In this document: one piece after another, positions 51,465-61,180 of the stretch
Layout of the letters: each line of letters begins with the position of its first letter
How positions within the stretch are numbered: the first letter of the stretch is position 1
NCBI GenBank assembly: GCA_024291935.2
Contig: CM044326.1
Span: 37,013,948 to 37,077,947, forward strand
Direction of reading: 5' to 3'
Source: Okapia johnstoni
Taxonomy: Eukaryota; Chordata; Mammalia; Artiodactyla; Giraffidae
Length of the DNA: 64,000 bases
Notes under the pieces: model-generated
Told to the model about the DNA's origin: nothing
Database searches by the model: none
Seen by the model: the letters and a program-made list of their open reading frames with translations, nothing else
Made by a program: the position numbers and the translations under genes

Positions 51465-51880
51465 TAGTTCCTAGGCTGCCACACATATGACGACAAACTG
51501 AGAAGCTTATATCAACGGAACTTTACTCCTTTGCAGTCTAGAAGTACAGGGTTGTGGTCCCACCGACAGCTCTCAGGGAGCCTCAATTCCTGGCTTCTCC
51601 CAGGTTTTGAGGGCTCCAAGTGTTCCTTGGCTTGTGGCAACACAACTCTGATCTGTCTCCATTTTCATAGCATCTCAAGGAGCCCTCTGCCTTCCTCCTA
51701 TAAAGACACTTGTCAGTGAATTGACTCCACATAATCAAGGATGTCTGATGGATATTAAGATCCTTAATTTCACATCATTGAAAAGACTGTTCAAATTAGC
51801 TCATGTTCACAGGTTCCCTGTGGACACATCTCCCGAGGGGCCAGCATTCCACTACTATACTAGGTGCCTGTGGAAGGTTA
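51465..51880 (-). mobile_element. MaLR-type LTR, antisense, nearly complete
   Basis: 'gttagttcctaggctgccacac', 'gaactttactcctttgcagtctagaagtacagg', 'ccaagtgttccttggcttgtggcaac', 'aaagacacttgtcagtgaattg', 'ttcacaggttccctgtggac' follow the antisense LTR order. About 415 bp, no internal genes. Confidence 0.78.
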
Positions 51881-52550
51881 AGGTTGAGACCTCTCTTTGG
51901 TCGTGACCATAGTTGGCTTCGCTCTGCAGGTTGGCCCTCTGAGCCGACCTCTTGTGTTATTTCAAGGGGACACAAGCTGGCAGGAGGCACTCACCTTGCT
52001 TTTGGTTTGTCTCGCTGCAGAGCTTTCTGTTAGGCAGGACGCTCACCAGAGTGGGAATTTAACAAAAGAGATATTAATGCCCAGACGAAATTGCCCCCAC
52101 CTCCGGGGTTTGACAGCATCGTGTTGCTCTGAAAGCACTTTCTTTCCTTCTTCTCATCACCTTGGAACAGGAGCAGCCTGGCTCTCTGAGGCTTTCAGCC
52201 CTTCACCCGATTCCCAGTCACAGAGAAAAGAACAAAGCAGTGCACTAGCGTGGGAATCAAGCCTGGCTCATGTCTCTGAGACTGAGGACATATGTTCTGA
52301 GCCATCTTGGTCTCTGCCAGGGTTTCTCAAAGAATCGAGGCAGCTGAAGCTGGGGCTGGGGGCCCTCAGGATCCTGGGATGCAGGATGAAGGTGGGGGTG
52401 GAAATCTGGAGCCTGTCACCCTCTCGTTCCTGCAGGTCCACGAGGGAGGCAGTCTGCTTGGCTCGGTCACTGTGTTGGGCATGCATGAGGCTCTCCAAAC
52501 CTAGTGGTTACACGAAATGGCACAGCTGCTTTTTCTGAGGGTGACACATT
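51881..52550. other. unique sequence with the longest ORF of the window (213 codons)
   Basis: The plus-strand ORF 51897-52538 starts at the edge of the LTR. It has no signal peptide followed by a mature domain, no repeats, and no motif I know; its leucine, serine and tryptophan content looks like translated GC-rich DNA. An overlapping 65-codon plus ORF and minus ORFs exist. I do not call a gene. Confidence 0.35.
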
Positions 52551-52772
52551 CTTGTTGCTGTTCAGTCACTCAGACTCCTGGTGACCCCAAGGACTGCAGC
52601 ACGCCAGGCTTCCCTGTCCTTCACTGTCTCCCGGAGTTTGCTCAAACTCATGTCCATTGAGTCGTTGATGCCATCCCACCATCTCAACCCTCTGCCACCC
52701 TCTTCTCCTTTTGCCTTCAATCTTCCCCAGCATCAGAGTCTTTTCCAACAAGTGGCCCACATATTTAAAGCT
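52551..52772 (-). mobile_element. BovB LINE 3' end, antisense
   Basis: TTGTTGCTGTTCAGTCACTC opens the antisense terminus. 'ggactgcagcacgccaggc', 'gagtttgctcaaactcatgtccattgagtcg' and 'cagcatcagagtcttttccaac' follow. 5'-truncated. Confidence 0.94.
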
Positions 52773-54649
52773 ACCTGGTCACCCCTGCCCAGGTCCCACA
52801 GAATGCTCCAGACCCCCTCAGGGCTTTCCGACCTTGGTCCTCCTTTGGTCTCCATCAGGTAGGGTTGGGTGGTACCCCTTCCTTCATCCAGAATCCCAGG
52901 GCTTCCTGCCCATCTGCATTGCTCACGGAGCCTGGCCCACCAGGCTCCTTGCTTGGCTTCTAATGTCCTTCTGCTCAGCCACGTATCAGGGCCCTGGGCC
53001 AGGCTTTGCCTGAGAGTCTCCATGGTTCCAGCCTCCCTCTCTGACCCATCCTGTAATTCCCTGTGATCTAGTCTCTCTAGAAGCAGCTGTGATCTCTCCA
53101 CATCCTGTCTGTTGCCGCGTCCCTACCTCTGTTCCCCGTGGCTCCACCCCCACCCCATCACTCCCCCAGCTGAACTTGGAGCCGCCCCTTCAGAGCCACA
53201 GTGTCCCCGTCCTTTGTATCCACCATCCAGACCCCTCTCCTGGGCAGCTGTCCTGGGGCTCCCACCAGACCCCAGTGCAGCCTCTTTTGGGTAACAGACT
53301 GCTCCCCTCCCAGAAAGCCAGGAGTGAGCCCCGTGTGATTGGAGGTCTTATGTGGCTCATTCCAGCCCTTCCCGTGGCTGGAACTTGGCGCATAGCTGTT
53401 GTCCAGTGAGTGTTCACTCGGTGAATGCAAGAGCATCCCTCTGGACCCTGGAACAGTGCTGAACCTGCAGACCCCCATCCCTCTCCAGGTCCCCCCCGAC
53501 GCTCAGGCCCAGGTGTAGCCAAGCACACCCATTTGATCTGCAGCACAGCTCCTCAGTTTCCAGCTGGATTTACAGAGGCTGCAGGAAAGTGGATGGACAT
53601 TTGCACGGGGTCTCAGGGACCCTGCAGCCTGCAGCCCCTCAGAGTCTCTGTATATTTCTGGCTCCCTGCCCCACCCCCACCCCCCACCTAGTGAACAGTG
53701 GTACCCCGATGATTCCAGTGTTGGTCCAGATCTGGACTGAAAGGCAGGATCCCAAGGGTCATGGAGCCCACCCACTTGCCAGGCTGTTCCCTATGGGCCT
53801 CGGCTTTCCTCACCTTCCCCCCACCTCCATCCCCACCCCTTGGTGACTGAGTCTATTCACCAACTTCCCCTCTTATTTCCGATAACAGACCATTAAGACT
53901 TGGTTACAATTCTTTCATTGTAATTGGGAGCCATACTCAAAGGGCAGAGGGATGAAGATGGACAGACAGTGAGGCAGCTGGAGACACAGCCCCTGAGCCC
54001 ATACACAGTGGGGTCCTTGGGAGGGAAGTTGGAATTTCTTCCGTGCCTGGCAGGGTAGGACAGTTTGTAACTGCAAGGTGGCATCTGGGTCTTGATGGTG
54101 CAGCATCGGCTCAGACTAGGGCTGGCCAGCTGTGAAATGAGTGATGCCCTACCAGGGTGGAGGGCAGCCTGGCACACAGAGTTATCCACAGGGTCAGAGG
54201 TCAGGGGCTGCAGACGCCCAGCATTCCAGGGTGAAGTGGAGGAGGGCTGGGCATGGCCATGACACCAGGCAGCTGGCCTTCAGATTGAGAGGTCTTATTC
54301 GGAGAATTGCTTGCAGCCCGACACACCATGTGAGTGACCCCTGGGACTTGCAGGGTCTGACTCTGACACCAGCCCAGTTCCAGGCTGACGCCACCTCTCC
54401 TGGGTCTCCTGCCACGTCCTCTTCATGACCATTCACACCTGCTCTTGCCTGGGCCAATTAATTCTCCACACTGCATGGAGCAAGCTTGGAAAACCACAAG
54501 ACCTGAACACACTGCTCGCTGGCCTGTGAGCTCACTGCTTCCCATCCACAGGGCAAGACCATCTGCCTTATCGTGTCCATGGGCCTGGGGTCTCTGCGAT
54601 GCAGCTTATACCCACCAACCACCCTCCACTCCCTGAGGGTGGCCTTCTT
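52773..54649. other. GC-rich unique sequence, about 1.9 kb
   Basis: C-rich with many overlapping ORFs (up to 122 codons) on both strands, none with a domain. C-rich runs near 53490, 53670 and 53820. A weak L2-like end may lie near 53395-53430. No CpG island: CpGs stay sparse. Confidence 0.4.
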
Positions 54650-54835
54650 TCTGTCCCTGGAAACCCATAGCCAATCCTGCCTCTGGGCCTTTGCTTACAC
54701 CATCTGCCCTGCTGGGAACACCCTTCCTTTCCTCCTCTCATGGCGAATCTCCACTCACCCCCTGGGTCCCTGAATAGGAACCAAGTCCCCTTGTATTCAG
54801 CTTTTGCTGTCCTCTGTGCTTGTCCTTCATAGATC
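54650..54835 (+). mobile_element. L2 LINE fragment, sense
   Basis: 'gcctctgggcctttgcttacaccatctgccctgctgggaacacccttcc' matches the sense L2 part 'ggcctttgcacttgctgttccctctgcctggaatgctcttcc'; 'gtgcttgtccttcatag' follows. Confidence 0.65.
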
Positions 54836-54853
54836 CTAATTAAAGTCCTTGGG

Positions 54854-54876
54854 TTTTTTTTTTTTTTTTTTTTTTT
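54854..54876. repeat. poly-T, about 23 bases
   Basis: Clean T run after GGG. Confidence 0.95.
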
Positions 54877-54934
54877 GCTGGTAATTTGCTTCTGTGATTA
54901 GTGGGTTAATATCTGGTGCCTCCGTGACCAACTG

Positions 54935-55105
54935 AATATCCATCCATGTTTATTGGATGCCTACTCAGTGCTGGTGATGATGCTGGCTGCAGAGGCTGCA
55001 TAGGGGGCCCTGCAAGCTCATGTGGGTGGGGACTCTGCTGGCTAAGCTCACCATAGTGCCAGGCACAAACCTCGGAGCTCAGTAAATGTTTGCTGAATGA
55101 CTCAA
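54935..55105. mobile_element. possible L2/MIR ends
   Basis: 'catgtttattggatgcctactcagtgctgg' (antisense end) and 'tagtgccaggcacaaacctcggagctcagtaaatgtttgctgaatgactcaac' (sense end) lie close together, facing outward. Two small old fragments. Confidence 0.5.
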
Positions 55106-55394
55106 CAAACGACTGAGCTCCTCAACTGTCTCAGCATGCTGGGGAGGCCCCATCAGAGGCCCACTGACCTGAGTCTCCAGTTCTGGTCCAGACACTGCAG
55201 GCTGGCATCGTCCACCATCACTCAGGGAGCTACACACTTCAAGAACCCAAACCAAGTTTCTTGCCCTAAGCCCAATATCTTTAGCCCAAATCTTCCCCCA
55301 AAGTTTTGGTCTGCTTCCACCCTCACCTCCCAAGGGGATTGACAAGGAAGGGAGGGAATTTATTTCTTTTTATTTATTTTTGGGAATTGACTTC
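55106..55394. other. unique sequence, no gene seen
   Basis: Contains a TTTATTT-rich patch at its right end. No exon recognised. Confidence 0.35.
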
Positions 55395-55545
55395 TTTTAT
55401 TTATTTTTTTGAGATGTAATTGACATGAATTCTATTGGTTTTAGGTGTACAACACCGTGAGTCTTTATCTGTATATGTTTTGAAATGATCACCACAACAA
55501 TTCTAGTCAATGTTCATCACTGCCTGGAGTGAAATAGGTTTCTTG
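55395..55545 (-). mobile_element. L1 LINE fragment, antisense
   Basis: 'gagatgtaattgacatgaattctattggttttaggtgtacaacaccgtgag' and 'gaaatgatcaccacaacaattctagtcaatg' match the antisense L1MA/MB 3' UTR. Confidence 0.75.
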
Positions 55546-55750
55546 ATGTCAGTTATATGTCGGTATTCACCACTCTTGCAAAAGTGATCGCCTTTGATAT
55601 CTCATGCCATGCTTCCAATCAGGTGAGTCTTTGTTCTGTGCCCCAAGAGCTGGAGGTTCAGGGAGGTCAGGTGCCAGTAGAGAGAGCACTTGAACTTGAA
55701 CTTTTAAAACACATGCTCTCTCTACCAGGAATTATCAATCTTCCACCCAG

Positions 55751-55968
55751 GGCTTCCCAGGTGTCTCTAGTGATAAAGAACCTGCCTGCCAATGCAGGGG
55801 ACACAGGAGATGTGGGTTTGATCCCTGGTTCAGGAAGATCTCCTTGAGGAAGGCAGAGCCACCCGCTCTGGTATTCTTGCCTGGAGAATCCCACGGACAG
55901 AGGAGCTTGGCAGGCTGCAGTCCATGGGATCACAAAGGGTCAGACACAACTGAAGTGACTTAGCATGC
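55751..55968 (+). mobile_element. Bov-tA SINE
   Basis: GGGCTTCCCAGGTGTCTCTA opens the head. The body has TCAGGAAGATCTCCTTGAGG and 'ccacccgctctggtattcttgcctgg', and the end reads 'gacacaactgaagtgacttagcatgc'. Confidence 0.95.
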
Positions 55969-57239
55969 ACGCTTCCAGTCACTGTGTGTCCGTGGGTCTT
56001 TTTTGAATAGAAATTTTATTTCAGTGTTTTCTTAAAACTTAGCAGTTGTTGTAGAGGGGCAAGCCTTGTGGTCAGAGAGTCATGGGGCTGGAACTCGGGG
56101 CCTGAACCCCGCATCGGACTGTGGCCGGGGCCATTTTGCTGTGAATTGCGGGCACCTGTTTTTGGCAGGAGCTCTTCTGGGTAACCATGCATGGCTCCCC
56201 TGTTCCCCTGGCCAGGATGAAGCTGTAGGAGCTAATATATTCTGAGTCAGACCAACCACCGCTCGTGAAGGGGAAAAAAAAAAGACTTGCTTGAGTAACC
56301 GTAATAATTGGAAAATTATTTTGATAGCCTGAAACAATCTAATATATTACAGAATTTTATTAAAATAATATCAAATCAAATTAACTGCTATTCCATAATG
56401 AATTAGGTAACAAGGTAGGCAGATATTAATCGGCCTTGGCTTCTAGGCAGGGGAGCCCGGAATTTATTAGTTCTTGCGGCTGGCAGGAGGACGCGGGCAG
56501 AAATCACTCTTGCCGTGGTGAAGAGGGAAACCCCTGAGACCAGCGGGCTTTTACTTTTTCTTTCCCCCACTTTCACTTTCCAATCCATCATTAAACACTT
56601 GTATTTCTTTTATGTAGGGTCTTATGAAATTTTTAATTTTTTAATTGCCTTGTGATTTAATAATGAGGACTTTTCATTTTTCCCGAATAAGGAACAAGAC
56701 AGTGATATTGAAATTTTTTCGCCTTCTCCCACCTGGATAACCTTCTTCCTTTGCCTGGTCTCTTTCATTTCCCAAGTTGAGATATGAGTACTCTAATCTC
56801 CGAGGGAGCAGGTCGCCAGGCAAACAGGCGTGGGGTTGCCCGGACCTTTGCTTCTTTGAGAAGGTGGGGCTGGGTGGGGGGTGTCTCCAAGAAGTCACCA
56901 GTGAGCTGGGAGGAGAGGGGGAGGCTGGTGATGACTCAATGAGCTGAAGCCTCTAAATAATTCAGCCCCGTTTCACCTTTTGGGATTTTCTCAGCTCTGA
57001 GACTCCATGCTTTCCAGTTGTTAAAATGTCTTGACCCATGCAGAAAATGATCATGTTAACCATTTCATGGCACATCAGGTGACCAACCCAGGACCCACCC
57101 CTCCAGGCCCTACCTGGCTGTGGGAAGCCGTGCCTCCGACTCTTGGGGCTCATAGGTGGTGCATCCTTGGGAACCTCAGAGTAACTGATGCGACTTTCAG
57201 TTGCGCAGGAAGCCAGCTGTCCTGAAAAAGCTCGCTAGC
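55969..57239. other. repeat-free stretch with AT-rich core, candidate regulatory DNA
   Basis: I find no transposon in 1.27 kb. The core at 56285-56440 and 56580-56670 is dense in ATTA/TAAT motifs (for example TAATAATTGG, CAAATTAACTGC, ATGAATTAGG, TATTAATCGG). It lies between GC-richer parts with CpGs ('gaggacgcgggcag', 'gtggccggggcc'). This looks like many conserved non-coding elements near developmental genes. That is an inference; conservation was not tested. Confidence 0.35.
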
Positions 57240-57345
57240 TTCAGAAACTTCGGAAGGTGACATTATTTCTCTGAACCTCAGTTTGCTCATCCATACAATA
57301 GGGATTACACACGCTTGTGAAGTCCTTATAAAGCACAGAAATATT
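57240..57345 (+). mobile_element. MIR SINE fragment
   Basis: 'tgacattatttctctgaacctcagtttgctcatccatacaatagggattacacacgcttgtgaagtcc' is the MIR core in sense direction. Confidence 0.65.
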
Positions 57346-57355
57346 ATATATAAAG

Positions 57356-57363
57356 GGCTTCCG

Positions 57364-57394
<31 letters not shown>

Positions 57395-57868
57395 AAGTTG
57401 CTTCAGTCGTGTCCGACCCTGTGCGACCCCATAGACGCCAGCCCACCAGGCTCCCCCGTCCCTGGGGTTCTCCAGGCAAGAATACTGGAGTGGGTTGCCA
57501 TTTCCTTCTCCAGTGCATGAAAGGGAAAAGTGAAAGTGAAGTCGCTCAGTCGTGTCCGACTCTTAGCAACCCCATGGACTGTAGCCTACCAGGCTCCTCC
57601 GTCCATGGGATTTTCCAGGCAAAAGTACTGGAGTGGGGTGCCACTGTCTTCTCCGGGATGGCGCAGTGCTAAATAATCTGCCTGCCAATGCAGAAGACGA
57701 AAGAGACGCGGGTTTGATCTCTGGGTCAGGAAGATCCCCTGAAGAAGGAAATGGCAACCCACTCCAGTATTCTTGCCTGGAAAATTCCATGGACAGAGGA
57801 GCTTGGCAGGATACAGTCCATGAGGTCACAGAGTCAGACATGACTGAGCCACTGGGCATTCATACATT
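57356..57868 (+). mobile_element. Bov-tA SINE, split near its 5' end by Bov-A2
   Basis: The first bases of a head (GGGCTTCC, 57356-57363) are separated from the rest. The rest restarts at about 57653 with GGGATGGCGCAGTGCTAAAT and goes on through 'gggtcaggaagatcccctgaagaagg' to 'cacagagtcagacatgactgagcc'. The insertion is the antisense Bov-A2 described next. Confidence 0.85.
57364..57652 (-). mobile_element. Bov-A2 dimeric SINE, antisense, with (GCT)10
   Basis: A (GCT)10 tail at 57365-57394 starts the antisense copy. Unit two ('gcttcagtcgtgtccgaccctgtgcgacccc') and unit one ('gaagtcgctcagtcgtgtccgactc') follow, with the (GTGAAA)-type link between them. Well kept, so probably young. Confidence 0.96.
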
Positions 57869-57904
57869 ATATACAAAGTGCCTGATATGCAGCATTTCAT
57901 TCAA

Positions 57905-58135
57905 TTAATGGCAGTTTATTCAGTGCTTGGAGGCAGGGGATGATGAATAATGATGGTTAAGCATTACCACATTGAATCTACACAATACTCCCAGTAATAT
58001 AAATGCTCTTCTCACTCCCACTTTACAGATAAGGAAACTGAGGCTTACACTGATTGCCCAGCGTGGTCCATCCAGGAAATGGTGGAACTGGGTTTGGAAA
58101 CCAGTGACGTCTGATAGCAAAGCTTTTCCACCACA
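57905..58135 (-). mobile_element. MIR SINE, nearly full, antisense
   Basis: 'cagtttattcagtgcttgg', 'cccactttacagataaggaaactgaggcttacactgattgccc' and 'ggaactgggtttggaaaccagtgacgtctg' follow the antisense MIR order. Confidence 0.75.
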
Positions 58136-58145
58136 TTAAGGATGC

Positions 58146-58345
58146 AATGTTTTGGGACTTCCCTGGTGGTTCAATGGCTAAAACTCCATGCTCCCAAGGC
58201 AGGGGACCGGGTTCGATCCCTGGTTAGGGAACTAGACACCCACATGTTGCACTAAAAGATCCTGCTTGCTGCAATGACAATGAAGATCCTGCTTGCCTTG
58301 ACTAAGGCCCAGTACAACTAGATAAATAAACAAATATTTCTTTAA
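58146..58345 (+). mobile_element. CHR-type SINE, sense
   Basis: GGGACTTCCCTGGTGGTTCA opens the head, with B box GGTTCGATCCC at 58209. 'ggttagggaactagacacccacatg', repeated 'gaagatcctgcttgcc' units and an (AATAAA)-like tail follow. Confidence 0.92.
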
Positions 58346-58888
58346 AAAGGAATCTAATGGTTCGTGCTTTTGCTTTGGATCCTTTCTGACTTGGGTATAT
58401 TGCTTAAAGGGAGCTTGGTTCTAGATCAAGGTTTAAACAGAAGATTAAACATTGGGGAATCGCATACATTTCGAGTATTAAGGAAAAAATATTTCACTTC
58501 AAGGGCGAAACGTTGAGTGGAAAGAACAATACATGTCACTTTTTTTTCCCCCCTAACACAGGATGGCCACATACTTTGAGTTTTTTGTCTTTATTGACAA
58601 GGACTTGTCAAAGCTCTTTGACAAATGTCCTGATTTAAGGAAACAGCATCTGTTCACCTGCAATATTTCACAGTGAGAGATGATCTTGTTTTTGATGGGA
58701 AGGTTGTACTGATAGAGGAGAAGGCAACTTCCTCTCAACAGTGAGGGAAGGTCAGAATTGTAAACATGGCTCAAATGCCTGTGACTTTGAGGCTCTGCCT
58801 CACCCTCTTGTCCAGGAAATTTGTCACTAATCTCCTGTTTCTTTGGTGCCAGCCTGCTGACTTCTAGAGGGAAAACACTACTGTGTGT
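58346..58888. other. repeat-free sequence, no gene seen
   Basis: About 540 bp without a recognised transposon. A T/C run lies at 58538-58553. No exon recognised. Confidence 0.4.
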
Positions 58889-58896
58889 ATTATCAG

Positions 58897-59239
58897 TGAA
58901 AAGTCACTCAGTCCTGTCTGACTCTTTGCGACCTCATGAAATATACAGTCCATGAAATTCTCCAGGCCAGAATACTGGAGTGGGTAGCTATTCCCTTCTC
59001 TAGGGCATCTTCCCAACCCAGGGATCAAACCCAGGTCTCCCTCATTGCAGGTGGATTCTTTACTAGCTGAGCTACAGGGGAAGCCCAAGAATACTCAAGT
59101 GGGTAGCATATCCCTTCTCCAGAGGATCTTCCCTTCCTGACCCAGGAATTGAACTGGGGTCTTTGCTGATGCGACTTAGCAGCAGCAGCAGCAGCTTCTG
59201 CATTGCAGGTGGATTCTTTACCAGCTGAGCTACTAGGGA
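58897..59239 (-). mobile_element. Bov-tA with extra tRNA-like unit, carrying a foreign 33-bp piece
   Basis: Antisense, with two tRNA-like heads as at 34815-35135. ATTATCAG occurs exactly at 58889-58896 and 59240-59247. In the second head, about 59163-59195, a 33-bp piece reading GCTGATGCGACTTAGC plus (AGC)n replaces continuous head sequence. It is the plus-strand tail of another Bov-type SINE. Confidence 0.93.
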
Positions 59240-59247
59240 ATTATCAG

Positions 59248-59795
59248 AGGGTCTGACAATTACATGCACCCTTTTCCTTAGCTGAGAAGCAGGCAGGGGA
59301 CCCAGGACAGCATCTTGGCCCTGCCTCCCCAGATGGAGTAATGTGATGTGAGGAAACAGAACAACTGACCAATGCTGGGACATAGTGGGAACTCCCCAAC
59401 ATGCCCCTAGGGATGCACTGAGAAGGCCCCAGGTTTAGGTCAAGGGTGGAGCTTATTTAGCAAAGGTTTAGAAATCCAGCCATGTGTTCAAGTAGCATGG
59501 TTCTTTACAGAGAAGAAAGGCACAGGCTGTGTAAATGTGGAAACGCTAGTGCCCAGAGATGAGTCCAGGACTGCAGTGGAGTAACTGGTAGTTGAACACC
59601 TGTGCCTCTGTCCACCCTCTCCATTTTATGGGCATAGGCCAGACTCGGGCTGAGGGTGAGCCCACTGGCGTGCTTACACATACACAAACTTGCACAGAAC
59701 AGAAGGACACAAGCCTGGCATCATGGGGGTCACTGTCTATTGGTGGTAATTTAAGATGATTTAAGGCAGGAGGGAATCAAGACCCCCTCTCCCCA
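59248..59795. other. unique sequence, no gene seen
   Basis: No clear repeat or exon. Confidence 0.4.
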
Positions 59796-59806
59796 TTTTT
59801 TGGCCT

Positions 59807-60113
59807 CAGTTCAGTTCAGTCACTCAATTGTGTCCAACTCTTTGCGACCCCATGGATCGCAGCATGCCAGGCTTCCCTATCCATCACCAACTCCTGGAGC
59901 TTGCTCAGACTCATGTCCATCGAGTCGCATATGCCATCCAACCGTCTTATCCTCTGTGGTCCCCTTCTCCTCCCACCTTCAATCTTTCCCAGCATCAGGG
60001 TCTTTTCTAATGAGTCAGCTCTTCGCATCAAGTGGTCAAAGTTTTAGAGTTGAAACATCAGTCCTTCCAATGAATATTCAGGACTATTTCCTTTAGGATG
60101 GACTGGTTGGATC
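59807..60113 (-). mobile_element. BovB LINE 3' end with clean target-site duplication
   Basis: CAGTTCAGTTCAGTCACTCA opens the antisense terminus; 307 bp are present, ending 'gatggactggttggatc'. TTTTTTGGCCT occurs exactly at 59796-59806 and 60114-60124. Confidence 0.97.
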
Positions 60114-60124
60114 TTTTTTGGCCT

Positions 60125-60396
60125 AGTGGGTGGATGTTTTTGGCTCAGTGGGAGTGAGGGATGGAGGGTATTCTTGAGGAGGGGAGAAATGGAGTGGAAG
60201 TCCCCAGGCAATGTCAGTTTGGAAGGCAGAGGGGTCAGATTCTGGCCTGGCATAAAGTCCAGGGCATGGGTCTCTGCCCGTTCCCCTCTAGAGGCCAAGA
60301 CCTCTTCACAGTCACTCCTTGAAGAGGTGGCCATGCGGTAGGCACAGTACTCTCTAGTGAACCATGAAGATCTGAGTACCTATTTTTCTTTTCTTT
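60125..60396. other. unique sequence, no gene seen
   Basis: G-rich start, no repeat recognised. Confidence 0.4.
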
Positions 60397-60535
60397 TTTT
60401 AAAATTTTTATTAGTTTATTTGGCCACACCCTATTCCATGCAGGGTTTTATTCCCTGACCAAGGATTAAAACAGTGCCCTCTGTAGTGGAAGTGCAGAGA
60501 CACTGGACCACCAGGGAAGTCCCCCCGAGTATTCA
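60397..60535 (-). mobile_element. CHR-type SINE, antisense
   Basis: A T/A-rich start leads into TTTATTTGGCCACACCCTAT, 'ccctgaccaaggattaaaacagtgccctc', 'gtgcagagacactggaccaccagggaagtcc'. Antisense CHR SINE. Confidence 0.9.
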
Positions 60536-60956
60536 TTTTTCTGCTTAGGATAAGATAGAAAGCACCTCCCAAAACTTGCTGCCTCCCCCAGTTCAGGCTG
60601 TCTTCCAGTGCAGAAGGTGCGGTCAGGGGGTGCATGGTGATTTTTAATTCTTGGAGGGGAAAAAAGCAAAGGCCACAGGGCAAAAAGTAAAACTCAAATA
60701 AAATGAGTAAGGAATTGTTTCCACCAATGGTAGACAAAGCCAGAGGAGTTCATTTGTTTAGAAGCTTTTCACCCTAAGTCTGAACGTTCTTAGCCCTTAG
60801 TGTGAGGATCCATTTCCTTTCACGTTGAAAGGTCCTCACAGCTGACATTCCAGGGCCAGTAGAGAGAGAGGAAGGGGTGCAGTTGAGTTGCCCAGATGAA
60901 CTCATTTACATGGGATGAAATTATAGCAGGAATGGGAAAATAAATCAGAGGTGTTT
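60536..60956. other. unique sequence, no gene seen
   Basis: No clear repeat or exon. Confidence 0.4.
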
Positions 60957-61180
60957 GGGATTTCCCAGGGGGGGGCGCAGTGGTAAAGAATACATCTGCC
61001 AATGCAGGAGACCTGGGTTCCTTTTCTGGGTTGGGAAGATCCCCTGGAGGAGCAAATGGCAACCCGCTTCAGTATTCTTGCTTGGGAAATCCCATGGACT
61101 TCCTGGGAGGAAGGAGCCTGGCGGGCTATAGTCTATGGGGTCACAAAGAGACAGACCCAACTGAAGGACTGAGAACTCAG
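60957..61180 (+). mobile_element. Bov-tA SINE with small internal duplication
   Basis: GGGATTTCCCAGGGGGGGGC opens the head. An extra ACTTCCTGGGAGGAAG sits where normal copies read ATGGACAGAGGAG (about 61095-61112). The end is 'agagacagacccaactgaaggac'. Confidence 0.92.

Noticed and set aside
51897..52538. 213-codon ORF, longest in the window
   Set aside because: Starts at the edge of an LTR, has overlapping ORFs on both strands and no recognisable domain. GC-rich non-coding DNA gives ORFs of this size by chance. A protein search and cross-species dN/dS test would decide.
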